A stretch of DNA of 25,346 nucleotides, taken from the NCBI GenBank assembly GCA_037147155.1, contig JBAWVR010000007.1:1-25346 (forward strand). The letters are read 5' to 3'. Source of the stretch: JBAWVR01 sp037147155 (GTDB lineage: Bacteria; Patescibacteriota; Minisyncoccia; Phycocordibacterales; GWA1-40-21). Numbering within the stretch: position 1 is the stretch's first letter; each line of letters starts with the position of its first letter. Shown here in pieces: positions 6,951 to 14,036 of the stretch. Under the pieces are notes generated by a model. It was given only the letters and a program-made list of their open reading frames with translations. It made no database searches and had not been told where the DNA came from. The position numbers were made by a program, and so were the translations under genes.

Positions 6951-7028
6951 TTACCGTTTGCAACCACCACCAGACTGTTGACAATTGCACGAATAGTTCG
7001 CGCCTTCAAACAATTTGATCTCAGTCAT
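6951..7028 (-). CDS. Very short Cys-rich RiPP precursor peptide B, 25 aa
   Basis: A 25-codon gene, MTEIKLFEGANYS followed by CNCQQSGGGCKR. It has three Cys in the C-terminal half and a short N-terminal segment that may serve as leader. The ATG overlaps the last 8 bases of the radical SAM gene, and a near-perfect Shine-Dalgarno (AAAGGAGGTG) lies 6 bases upstream, inside that gene's last codons. This implies translational coupling of enzyme and substrate. A Rho-independent terminator follows 20 bases after the stop. The CNC...GC pattern echoes precursor A (CNCCDGC). It is too short for most gene finders but is supported by its ribosome-binding site, its overlap, its terminator and the parallel with module A. 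Whether 25 residues is the full precursor is uncertain. Confidence 0.7.
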   Translation of the reverse strand: MTEIKLFEGANYSCNCQQSGGGCKR

Positions 7029-8340
7029 GACTCCCACCTCCTTTCTTTTTGTAGATAATTATAAGTTTTTTATCTATCCATCCGGAAAATGTTATCAAGG
7101 ATTTTTCAATTTCAAAACCTTCTGTGGTAAGTTGCCTTGCTGTAAAAGTTTTACCTTGAAGATCCTTAACAACACTCAATGACTTGCTATCCAGGAAAAC
7201 CGTTTCGCTGTCTTTTGCAAAAATAGTTCCTCCGAATTCCTCGTCTCTTAATACAAGATTTTCTACAAATTGTAATTCATCGTCTGGCGAAATAATTATA
7301 TCTACCTCCTTTGCTGGTGGTAAATTTTTAACCTCGTCTTCCGATAGAATTATACCAGTATCTTGGTATGTAGAATGTTGTAATTCAACAGTACAACCAC
7401 CACCACAATTTGCAAAAAAATTACAATTTTGGCACTTGCCAGAAAAACGATATTCACGCCATTCAGCCATCCTCTGCCAGATTTTTTGTATACCATCTTC
7501 AATAATACTTCCGTATTTTTGATGTGATGGACCACAAGCACGAATCTGACCATCTGGACCAATTTGACAATGCGCTATGCCAGCATTACACCTTCTACGA
7601 GTAAAGTCCTGGTATTTTGTTATATCACCCAAAATACACCACGGATATGGGTCAATAATGTCAACAGAAATGCCAAATTCATTTTTGAGACGAAGCAGCA
7701 TATCCAAGCTCATTTTTGTCTCTTCGGAAGAAATCAAATTCTTACACCATTCTTTACCTGCAATAGTTGGAGCACAGGAACGAGTAGCGGAAAAGGAGTC
7801 ACAACCAAGCCCAGCGATCAATTTTCCGGTCTCGTAAACACGGTCTATATTCCATTTGGTCAAAACCATATTTACATTTACTTTCAATCCTGCTTGTTTG
7901 GCAGATTTAATACCAGAAATTGTTCGTTTCCAGATTCCTTTTTTGTTAGCAATAAAATCATTGAGCTCAGGAGTATCCGCCATCAAGCTAACTAAAACAC
8001 TTTTAATTCCAGCATTAAAAATTTGTTCAGCTTTTTTCTTTGTCATCAAGACCAGGTTGGAATTGAGGGAAACTGAACACCAGGTCAATTTTTGCAATTC
8101 ATTAGCGATAAAAAGTAAATTATCAATCTCCATTAACGGTTCACCACCAGTAATAACAACATCCTTTATTTTATTATCACTGATTTCCTTTGCAATAATC
8201 GTAAGTTGATCACGTGAAAGTTTTTGTTTTGTATACTGCCCTTGCTTAAAGTAACAGTAACAATGCATACATGAATGAGTACAGTTCTCTGTAAGTTCAA
8301 TTTGCACAGACAACGGGGCAATCAAAGTTTGACATTTCAT
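7021..8340 (-). CDS. Radical SAM/SPASM peptide maturase with C-terminal PqqD-like domain (module B)
   Basis: A 439-residue enzyme with three parts. (1) Radical SAM core: CTHSCMHC (Cys20, Cys24, Cys27) for the 4Fe-4S cluster and TGGEP at 64-68 for SAM. (2) SPASM region with Cys251, Cys258, Cys269 after GPDGQIRAC, then C303-x2-C306-x5-C312-x3-C316 (CQNCNFFANCGGGC) for auxiliary clusters. (3) A C-terminal ~80-residue extension (about 355-432) that reads like a PqqD/RiPP recognition element: LRDEEFGGTIFAKDSETVFL, then a Leu-rich helical part, ending WIDKKLIII. Such domains bind precursor leaders. The next gene, overlapping by 8 bases, encodes a 25-residue Cys-rich peptide, the likely substrate. 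The upstream gap holds two inverted repeats. The enzyme call is strong; PqqD-like identity is judged from pattern only. Confidence 0.88.
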   Translation of the reverse strand: MKCQTLIAPLSVQIELTENCTHSCMHCYCYFKQGQYTKQKLSRDQLTIIAKEISDNKIKDVVITGGEPLMEIDNLLFIANELQKLTWCSVSLNSNLVLMTKKKAEQIFNAGIKSVLVSLMADTPELNDFIANKKGIWKRTISGIKSAKQAGLKVNVNMVLTKWNIDRVYETGKLIAGLGCDSFSATRSCAPTIAGKEWCKNLISSEETKMSLDMLLRLKNEFGISVDIIDPYPWCILGDITKYQDFTRRRCNAGIAHCQIGPDGQIRACGPSHQKYGSIIEDGIQKIWQRMAEWREYRFSGKCQNCNFFANCGGGCTVELQHSTYQDTGIILSEDEVKNLPPAKEVDIIISPDDELQFVENLVLRDEEFGGTIFAKDSETVFLDSKSLSVVKDLQGKTFTARQLTTEGFEIEKSLITFSGWIDKKLIIIYKKKGGGSHD

Positions 8341-8383
8341 AACTAAAATCCTCTCATTTTGTTTGATTCTCTATCCATCACCC

Positions 8384-8402
8384 TTTTTACAACATGTAAA
8401 AA
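8384..8402. promoter_or_regulatory. Inverted repeat in the leader of radical SAM gene B
   Basis: TTTTTACA and TGTAAAAA (8-bp arms, 3-base spacer), about 45 bases before the start of the radical SAM gene. Possible operator. Confidence 0.4.
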
Positions 8403-8437
8403 AATGTAATGCATTGAGAAGAATGTTAAAGATCTAC

Positions 8438-8452
8438 CCTAGACGTTCTAGG
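8438..8452. promoter_or_regulatory. Palindrome CCTAGA-CGT-TCTAGG upstream of module B
   Basis: Perfect 6-bp arms with a 3-base centre, about 100 bases upstream of radical SAM gene B. It may bind a dimeric regulator. The surrounding 8341-8593 gap holds no convincing gene; the TATAAT at 8568-8573 (minus strand) could be a distant -10 box. Confidence 0.35.
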
Positions 8453-8593
8453 ATTTCTATTGTAGAGCTTATCAGATTGAGGGGTGAAAGTCAAAATGGT
8501 TATCTGCAATTTTATTCTTTAGAGTCAGAAGTTATTTCTTTGACGTTGATTGAGATATATTGAAACTATTATACTTTTTTGAAAAATATAAAA

Positions 8594-9082
8594 CTAATAC
8601 GGCAAATATTGCCTACCTAAATTAAAGTTGTCTTTGGAGATAACCATCATCCAACCATCATTACACACGTTTTTAACGCAACCATGCCAGCGGTTCATAA
8701 AGTTTTTGCGAGAGAGGTGAATCTTGCCATTCCAGGGATCGTTCAATAACACACTGCTTGCAGTGACTCCATAAACAATAGAATAGTGGGTATCGTTACT
8801 AGAAGTCTCGGTAAAGTGGACAATGACTGGTAGACCGAGCTTTAGGTAGTGGCTGATTTCGTGGATAGTAGAGTTATTATTAACATAACAATAAAAGCCA
8901 TTCTTACGAGCACCGTCGATTAGCTTTCGATGGAAAGTGCCGTGTTCTGATGATGTTTTGAGAATATGTGCCAGGTCATCTTCAGATTTGAACAAACCAA
9001 AATAATCAAAAAGCATTTGGAGCGAGGTTGGCCCACAGGTATAGTCGGTATCTTGTTGAAAGAATGTAATTTGCAACTTCAT
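8594..9082 (-). CDS. Peptidase C39-like cysteine peptidase
   Basis: A 162-residue protein with the C39 (papain-like) pattern: QDTDYTCGPTSLQML gives catalytic Cys16 with the oxyanion Gln10 six residues before it, DTHYSIVYGV supplies His99, and LNDPWNG supplies Asp115. The length fits a lone C39 domain; there is no ABC transporter fused or adjacent and no signal peptide. C39 domains classically cut double-Gly leaders of bacteriocins, and this gene lies directly upstream of module B (254 bases before the radical SAM gene, same strand). It could process the module B or A peptide, but a stand-alone housekeeping or phage-type role is equally possible. The start follows a TATAAT box by 8 bases, so the mRNA is probably leaderless. 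Confidence 0.8.
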   Translation of the reverse strand: MKLQITFFQQDTDYTCGPTSLQMLFDYFGLFKSEDDLAHILKTSSEHGTFHRKLIDGARKNGFYCYVNNNSTIHEISHYLKLGLPVIVHFTETSSNDTHYSIVYGVTASSVLLNDPWNGKIHLSRKNFMNRWHGCVKNVCNDGWMMVISKDNFNLGRQYLPY

Positions 9083-9090
9083 TTGGGTAT

Positions 9091-9096
9091 ATTATA
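9091..9096 (-). promoter_or_regulatory. -10 box of the C39-like peptidase gene
   Basis: Perfect TATAAT on the minus strand, 8 bases before the ATG at 9082. Confidence 0.55.
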
Positions 9097-9146
9097 GCAG
9101 AAAAAACATTCGAATGAAATAAAATGAAAGTAGTAATTTTTCTATC

Positions 9147-9230
9147 TGTCTCTGCGAGGTAGTCCGAAGCAGTCCAGGTTTTAATAACTAAAGGTCTGGA
9201 TCGCCACGGGAATACCCTCGCGAAGACGGG
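9147..9230. repeat. Dispersed palindromic intergenic repeat, copy 1
   Basis: An imperfect palindrome of the type CTGCGAG...CCAGG...CTGG...CTCGCG. In reverse complement it aligns with 17133-17224, sharing ATCCAGACCTTTAGTTA and CTGGACTGCTTCG. It lies between the leuS terminator and the C39 gene promoter, and is probably a small non-coding repeat family of this genome. Confidence 0.75.
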
Positions 9231-9237
9231 CAGAAAG

Positions 9238-9261
9238 AAAAAACCGCGTGAGCGGTTTTTT
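9238..9261 (-). terminator. Terminator of leuS (bidirectional stem)
   Basis: AAAAAACCGC, loop GTGA, GCGGTTTTTT: a 10-bp stem with T-run on either strand. It lies downstream of leuS. A second hairpin (ATTCCTGG/CCAGGAAT, 9276-9296) lies between it and the leuS stop. Confidence 0.8.
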
Positions 9262-9309
9262 CTAATCAAGACTGGATTCCTGGTCAAGCCAGGAATGACA
9301 ACCAGAAAA

Positions 9310-12300
9310 TTAGATCACAATATTTAGAATCTTATTTTTGATATAAATAATCTTTTTGATTGGAGACACTAACCAACGTTTAACATTTTCAGCCTGTATT
9401 GCTTTTTCTTTGGCATCGGCTTCAGAAACATCAGCGGAGTTGAATTCAATAGTCTCGCGAACCTTACCATTCACCTGCACAGCAATCTTGGTCTTGTTGC
9501 TAATGATTTTCTTTGGATCCCAAGTTGGCCATTTCTCAAGATGAATCGTTTTCTTTTTCTTCAGAGTAGTCTGCCAGATTTCTTCAGTCAAATGCGGGGC
9601 AAATGGAGCTAGGACTTTGACTAGCATTTCCAGATGTTCAGCCAAAATCTTCTTGTCCAAAAGTTCATTAACCGCAATCATCATAGAAGACACAGCGGTG
9701 TTAAAGTTGAATTCAGCGATGTCTTCAGTCACCTTCTTTACAGTGCGATGAATGGTCATTTCCACTTCATCCATTTTCACTTCTTTTTTATTCTTAGTCA
9801 CATTGTCTTGCAGTTTGGCAAAGCGTTCCAAGAAACGACGTGAGCCGATCAAGTTGTCAGTACTCCAAGCAGCCTCCATAGCAAATGGGCCCATGAACAT
9901 TTCATAAACGCGTAAAGCGTCAGCACCAAAGTTGGCCACCACATCATCAGGGTTGACCACATTACCCCAACGCTTGCTCATCTTGCGATTGTCAGCGCCA
10001 AGAATCATACCTTGGTTGCGAAGTTGGGCAAAAGGTTCCTTGGTAGAAACCACGCCAATATCAAACAAGAATTTGTGCCAGAAACGAGCATAAATTAAGT
10101 GGCGAGTAGCGTGTTCGGTACCACCAACATACATGTCCACTCCCCCTTTCATCCAGAATTTTTCTTTCTTCGAATCAATCAAAGCTTTCTTGTTCTTTGG
10201 ATCGATGTAGCGCAAATAGTACCAAGAAGAACCAGCCCACTGTGGCATGGTATTGGTTTCGCGTTTAGCTTTGCCCTTACAGACCGGACATTTGGTATTG
10301 ACCCATTTATCAATCTTGGCCAATGGTGATTCACCGGTGCCAGACGGTTCGTAGGATTTTACTTTTGGCAATTTGAGTGGCAAATCTTTTTCTGGAACCG
10401 GTACCGGAATTGTTACTGGTTCAATCTCCCAAGCTACCAAACCATTCTTAATAATTTTATTCATGTAGTCGTCACCAAAAGTAGAATATGATTTCTCCAA
10501 ATCAATAACTGAGGAATATTTCTTAATGTGAAGTTTAGATAGTGTATCCTTGTCCGCAAAAAGATCAGCAAATGTTTTGTAGATTTTAGCACCCTTAACC
10601 CGAACACATTTTTGTTCAATGGTTTTTCCTCCTTTCTCTTTTTTGTATTCGAAGTTCAAAATATCGCCAACCTTAACGTTGCCAAAATATCTATTTTGCT
10701 CCTCTGGATTCAACGCCCGTGTTTCTACTGTTTTTGTTCCGTTGTTTAGTGCAGTCCAGACATCCTTGTAATAAAAGTTCACGGTCAGCTTGGCCTCTTT
10801 GGTAAATTTAGCCTGAGCACAGTGTTCGCAGTGGACGAGTGGAATTGGTTCACCCCAATAGCGCTGACGAGAGAAGACCCAATCTTTCAGACGATAAGTA
10901 ACTTTTCTTTTACCGCCAGCGAGTTTGGTAATCTCTTCCATAATCTCAGTATTCTTGCGACCATTGAATTTGTCAGAATTGACCATAACACCATCTTCAC
11001 AATAAGCTTTTTCCGTACCATTGTTCAAACGATCAAGCCAAACATCCATTTCCGCATGGCACATAAAATCACAGGTCATATCTTTCATATCAGCCCAGAA
11101 ATAATCAGCTTCGGCAGCCTCTTTTTCACTAACTGGAACTCTTTCTTCATTTTCCAAATCAAAAGATACCAAGTTGGTATAAGATACTCTATTTACATCT
11201 TTGTGAGCGGCAAAATATTCTGCGCGCACCTGTCCACCCAAAACTTTTCCATTGGTCAAATTCTTGTAGCCAGTCTCTTCCATGACTTCACGAGCCGCAG
11301 CTGCCAATAATTCACCACCATCAATACCACCCATCGGGAAAGAATGCCAACCAAACTTTTTATATTTGATATACAAAATCTTGCCATCTTTTGGATTGCG
11401 AACTACCACCTGAACATTTTGACGTTCAACTTTTTCTTTGCCAGCTACTGGCGGATTACGTTTATCGATTCTTTCTGGAATAATAACTTCTTTGAGAGGT
11501 AGATTGTATTTGACAGCAAAAGCATAATCGCGATCATCGTGGGCTGGCACGGCCATAACAGCTCCAGTACCATATCCAGCCAAGACGTAGTCAGCAGCAA
11601 AGACTGGCACAGTTTCGCCAGTGATTGGATGAATGACTTTCACACCTTTTAGCTCCACGCCAGACTTTTCTTTATTATCTGCCGTTCTTTCTAATTCAGT
11701 TTTGGCTTTGGTGGTTTTTAAATATTTCTCAATTTCTTTCCAGTTGGTGATTTGTGGTTTTAGAGCTTGTACCAATTTATTTTCTGGAGCCACGACGACA
11801 TAAGTCACACCGTAAAGTGTGTCCGGACGAGTAGTAAAGACTTTGATCACTTCATTAGAATTTTGCACTTTGAAAGTTAATTCTGAACCTTCACTGCGAC
11901 CAATCCAATTGCGCTGCAACTCTTTAATTGATTCTGGCCAATTCAAATCATCCAAATCGTAAAGCAAACGGTCAGCATATTTTGTAATTTCCAAAACCCA
12001 TTGGCGCATTGGCTTGTGTTCAATCTCAGTACCACAACGTTCACATTTTGTTCCATCCAAATCTTCATTCGCCAAACCAGTTTTACATGATGGGCACCAG
12101 TTGATTGGTTCGAAAGATTCAAAAGCTAAACCTTTCTTAAACATCTGCAAGAAAATCCATTGAGTCCAACGATAGTATTCCGGATCAGTTGTATTTACAG
12201 TACGAGACCAATCATAATCCAGACCAATGATGGCGAGCTGATCTTTGAATTTTTTGACATTCTTTTTGACGGCAATTTCGGGATTGACTTTATTCTTGAT

Positions 12301-12579
12301 AGCGTAGTTTTCAGCAGGCAAGCCGAAAGCGTCAAAGCCCATTGGATGAAGGACATTATGTCCAGTCATGCGCTTGAAACGAGAAAAAATGTCAGTCGCG
12401 ATATAACCTTTTGGATGGCCGACATGGAGACCGTCGCCAGATGGATATGGGAACATGTCCAAGATGTAGCATTTCTTGGCAGTTGCGCCAGCCTTGCCGT
12501 CCTTGGTCTCATAGACCTTCTTTTTGTTCCAATAAGATTGCCATTTCTTATCAACTTTCTTGTGGTTGTATGTAAACAT
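9310..12579 (-). CDS. leuS: Leucyl-tRNA synthetase with Nudix-like and ASCH-like insertions
   Basis: Charges tRNA-Leu with leucine. From ATG 12579 the protein has 1089 residues, against roughly 800-880 usually. Class I motifs: GLHVGHP at 51-57 (HIGH) and KMSKR at 866-870. The CP1 editing domain shows TTRPDT (249-254) and GTGAVMAVPAHDDRD (337-351). Two extra blocks explain the length. Residues ~375-517, at the end of CP1, form a Nudix-like domain (GGIDGGELLAAAAREVMEETGY). Residues ~594-722, between the first zinc Cys pair (HCEHC) and the usual VPVPEKDLP, form an ASCH-like domain (GTKTVETRA, VGDILNFEY, GLVAWEIEPV). A second Cys pair (CPVC, 764-767) and the anticodon-binding and C-terminal domains follow. 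The frame is open to 12663, but those codons overlap a palindrome, and MFTYNHKKVDKKWQSYW is a typical LeuRS start. Confidence 0.93.
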   Translation of the reverse strand: MFTYNHKKVDKKWQSYWNKKKVYETKDGKAGATAKKCYILDMFPYPSGDGLHVGHPKGYIATDIFSRFKRMTGHNVLHPMGFDAFGLPAENYAIKNKVNPEIAVKKNVKKFKDQLAIIGLDYDWSRTVNTTDPEYYRWTQWIFLQMFKKGLAFESFEPINWCPSCKTGLANEDLDGTKCERCGTEIEHKPMRQWVLEITKYADRLLYDLDDLNWPESIKELQRNWIGRSEGSELTFKVQNSNEVIKVFTTRPDTLYGVTYVVVAPENKLVQALKPQITNWKEIEKYLKTTKAKTELERTADNKEKSGVELKGVKVIHPITGETVPVFAADYVLAGYGTGAVMAVPAHDDRDYAFAVKYNLPLKEVIIPERIDKRNPPVAGKEKVERQNVQVVVRNPKDGKILYIKYKKFGWHSFPMGGIDGGELLAAAAREVMEETGYKNLTNGKVLGGQVRAEYFAAHKDVNRVSYTNLVSFDLENEERVPVSEKEAAEADYFWADMKDMTCDFMCHAEMDVWLDRLNNGTEKAYCEDGVMVNSDKFNGRKNTEIMEEITKLAGGKRKVTYRLKDWVFSRQRYWGEPIPLVHCEHCAQAKFTKEAKLTVNFYYKDVWTALNNGTKTVETRALNPEEQNRYFGNVKVGDILNFEYKKEKGGKTIEQKCVRVKGAKIYKTFADLFADKDTLSKLHIKKYSSVIDLEKSYSTFGDDYMNKIIKNGLVAWEIEPVTIPVPVPEKDLPLKLPKVKSYEPSGTGESPLAKIDKWVNTKCPVCKGKAKRETNTMPQWAGSSWYYLRYIDPKNKKALIDSKKEKFWMKGGVDMYVGGTEHATRHLIYARFWHKFLFDIGVVSTKEPFAQLRNQGMILGADNRKMSKRWGNVVNPDDVVANFGADALRVYEMFMGPFAMEAAWSTDNLIGSRRFLERFAKLQDNVTKNKKEVKMDEVEMTIHRTVKKVTEDIAEFNFNTAVSSMMIAVNELLDKKILAEHLEMLVKVLAPFAPHLTEEIWQTTLKKKKTIHLEKWPTWDPKKIISNKTKIAVQVNGKVRETIEFNSADVSEADAKEKAIQAENVKRWLVSPIKKIIYIKNKILNIVI

Positions 12580-12617
12580 ATGTGTATAATTATGAACTTT
12601 TTCGGGGTTTTGTAAAG

Positions 12618-12663
12618 ATGGCGGGAAAATTGAAGAATGAGGACTCTTCAATTTTCCCGCCAT
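12618..12663. repeat. Perfect 19-bp inverted repeat between leuS and the barrel gene
   Basis: ATGGCGGGAAAATTGAAGA and its exact complement around an 8-base loop (ATGAGGAC). It sits between divergent genes and lacks a T-run on either strand, so it is not a standard terminator. It may be a cruciform-forming regulatory site or a small mobile palindrome. Confidence 0.85.
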
Positions 12664-12681
12664 TTGTCCACTTCCCCGTAC

Positions 12682-12709
12682 TTGATTTTATTTGGAATTG
12701 TGTTATTGT
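12682..12709 (+). promoter_or_regulatory. Possible promoter of the beta-barrel gene
   Basis: TTGATT (12682-12687), 16-bp spacer, TATTGT (12704-12709). The leader includes a 7-bp hairpin (GAACCTC/GAGGTTC, 12727-12744) and an AAGGAG Shine-Dalgarno 8 bases before the ATG. Confidence 0.45.
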
Positions 12710-12793
12710 ATTGCACAGAACGTGCCGAACCTCGAGTGAGGTTCATTTTGAAATTTCGCCAACGAAACAAATCCAGAACAAGGAGAAAGACAG

Positions 12794-13828
12794 ATGAAAA
12801 ACCGTCAGAAACGCATCTCTCAGATTTTGTGGTGGTTCATGGGTCTCGCAGCAATTTTCTGTGTTATTCCCTCCACCGCCGATGATCGCCTTATGCAAGG
12901 TATCGGACACGACTCTGGAGATTATTCCAGTCAAGCTGAAATCAAGTATACTCAGAGGTCAGTGACCGACTGGGGAAAAATCGAAGACACCAACACTTTT
13001 CTTTACGGGGTTGATTTCAATCTCTTTGGCAAGAAAGGTGCTGAAGGTCTTCACCTTAGTCTCACCTATCGTGACGGTACAGGCCAGCGATCTGGAACAA
13101 GTGGTATGGAAAATCTTCCACACCAAGAACGACCAGAACCATATTTCGTCTATGACGAAAGAACAGCTGACACAGATCAACTCAAGGCTGAGCTTCGTGA
13201 AGTAATTTTTCTTTCAAACGAAGATAATCACGACGTCAGACTGGAATTGGGACTGGAATACGAAAGAAACTCTGGTTTATTCCGAGGCCGAGAAACAGAA
13301 CGCTTCAATCATCTCCAAATCTATAGTAATAATAGGCGTGGAGATTATGGTTGGATCTTGGGGTGGACTACCACATCATTCAAGGTACCAGATTATCTGA
13401 ACCTTCGATTGGAATTATCTAGTAATTCTAACCTTGAAAATGGCAACCGGGTGTCAGTCTTTATTAGACTTATGCATCAGGAAATCCTTGGGTCCGCCAT
13501 GGACTGTGTACCTGGCTGTATGACTCCACAAAGTCTACACCCACATGACGGCAGTGGCACCAGTCTCGATGTTGGTTTCCGTCACTTAACCAAAATCTCC
13601 GAGGATCTTTATCTTCGTTGTGATGGTTTGATTGGTTGTGATGATGGAACGCACGGTTACGCACCGGCATCTTACTCACTCTGGTCCATTGGACCGGAAT
13701 GGTATTCCAAAACTGGACATTCAGCCATTTCACTTCTGCTCAACGCTTTCAGTCCTATCCAGGATCGTGGCGACGGCCGAGGCGATGAAGCTGTCTGGTT
13801 CTCGTTGGGTTGGCGTTTCTGGTTCTGA
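12794..13828 (+). CDS. Secreted protein resembling an outer-membrane beta-barrel
   Basis: A 344-residue protein with a classic signal peptide: MKNRQKR, hydrophobic WWFMGLAAIFCVI, then a probable cleavage near STADD. The mature part shows many alternating hydrophobic/polar stretches of strand length (for example LHLSLTYRDG, VRLELGLEYERN, LNLRLELSSNS, VSVFIRLMHQ, SLDVGFRHLTK) and ends WFSLGWRFWF. A C-terminal Phe with aromatic residues is the known assembly signature of outer-membrane beta-barrels. No specific family recognised. It has a good Shine-Dalgarno (AAGGAG) and is the only plus-strand gene here. CPR cells are generally thought to lack an outer membrane, so an acquired gene or an unusual envelope is implied. 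A strong terminator follows. The beta-barrel call rests on pattern, not on homology. Confidence 0.65.
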   Translation: MKNRQKRISQILWWFMGLAAIFCVIPSTADDRLMQGIGHDSGDYSSQAEIKYTQRSVTDWGKIEDTNTFLYGVDFNLFGKKGAEGLHLSLTYRDGTGQRSGTSGMENLPHQERPEPYFVYDERTADTDQLKAELREVIFLSNEDNHDVRLELGLEYERNSGLFRGRETERFNHLQIYSNNRRGDYGWILGWTTTSFKVPDYLNLRLELSSNSNLENGNRVSVFIRLMHQEILGSAMDCVPGCMTPQSLHPHDGSGTSLDVGFRHLTKISEDLYLRCDGLIGCDDGTHGYAPASYSLWSIGPEWYSKTGHSAISLLLNAFSPIQDRGDGRGDEAVWFSLGWRFWF

Positions 13829-13865
13829 CCGAACCATAAAACTTGTAAGGACAAGAATACGGTCA

Positions 13866-13908
13866 AGGCCGGCAGAATGGACTCAATTCCACTCTCGCCG
13901 GCCTTTTT
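13866..13908 (+). terminator. Rho-independent terminator of the beta-barrel gene
   Basis: Stem AGGCCGGC with GCCGGCCT (8 bp, a few further pairs in the loop), followed by TTTTT. It begins 38 bases after the stop codon. Confidence 0.8.
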
Positions 13909-13957
13909 CAATTCCTATTTTTAAACCTAACCACCATATTACACCACACTTTTTCCC

Positions 13958-14025
13958 AAACCAAGGTTGGTCCTTGGTCTAGGCTTGTAAAATAAGGGTA
14001 GACCAAGGACCGACCTTGGTTTTTA
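13958..14025 (+). terminator. Long inverted repeat between convergent genes
   Basis: 23-bp arms with one mismatch (13958-13980 and 14000-14022, around ACCAAGG...CCTTGGT) and a 19-base loop, followed by TTTTT in the plus direction. It separates the plus-strand barrel gene from convergent dnaJ. It may be a second terminator or a small palindromic repeat. Confidence 0.65.
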
Positions 14026-14036
14026 TAAATTGTTAA

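Noticed and set aside
8363..8563. 66-codon plus-strand frame in the gap between the C39 gene and radical SAM gene B
   Set aside because: No ribosome site, no promoter and no recognisable protein features. The gap is better explained as leader with inverted repeats.
10822..11310. Long plus-strand frames across leuS, dnaK and dnaJ
   Set aside because: They are antisense shadows of strongly conserved minus-strand genes with no features of their own.
12580..12663. N-terminal extension of LeuRS starting at 12663
   Set aside because: The extra 28 codons come from the 19-bp palindrome and intergenic sequence. The family N-terminus begins at MFTYNHKKVDKKW.
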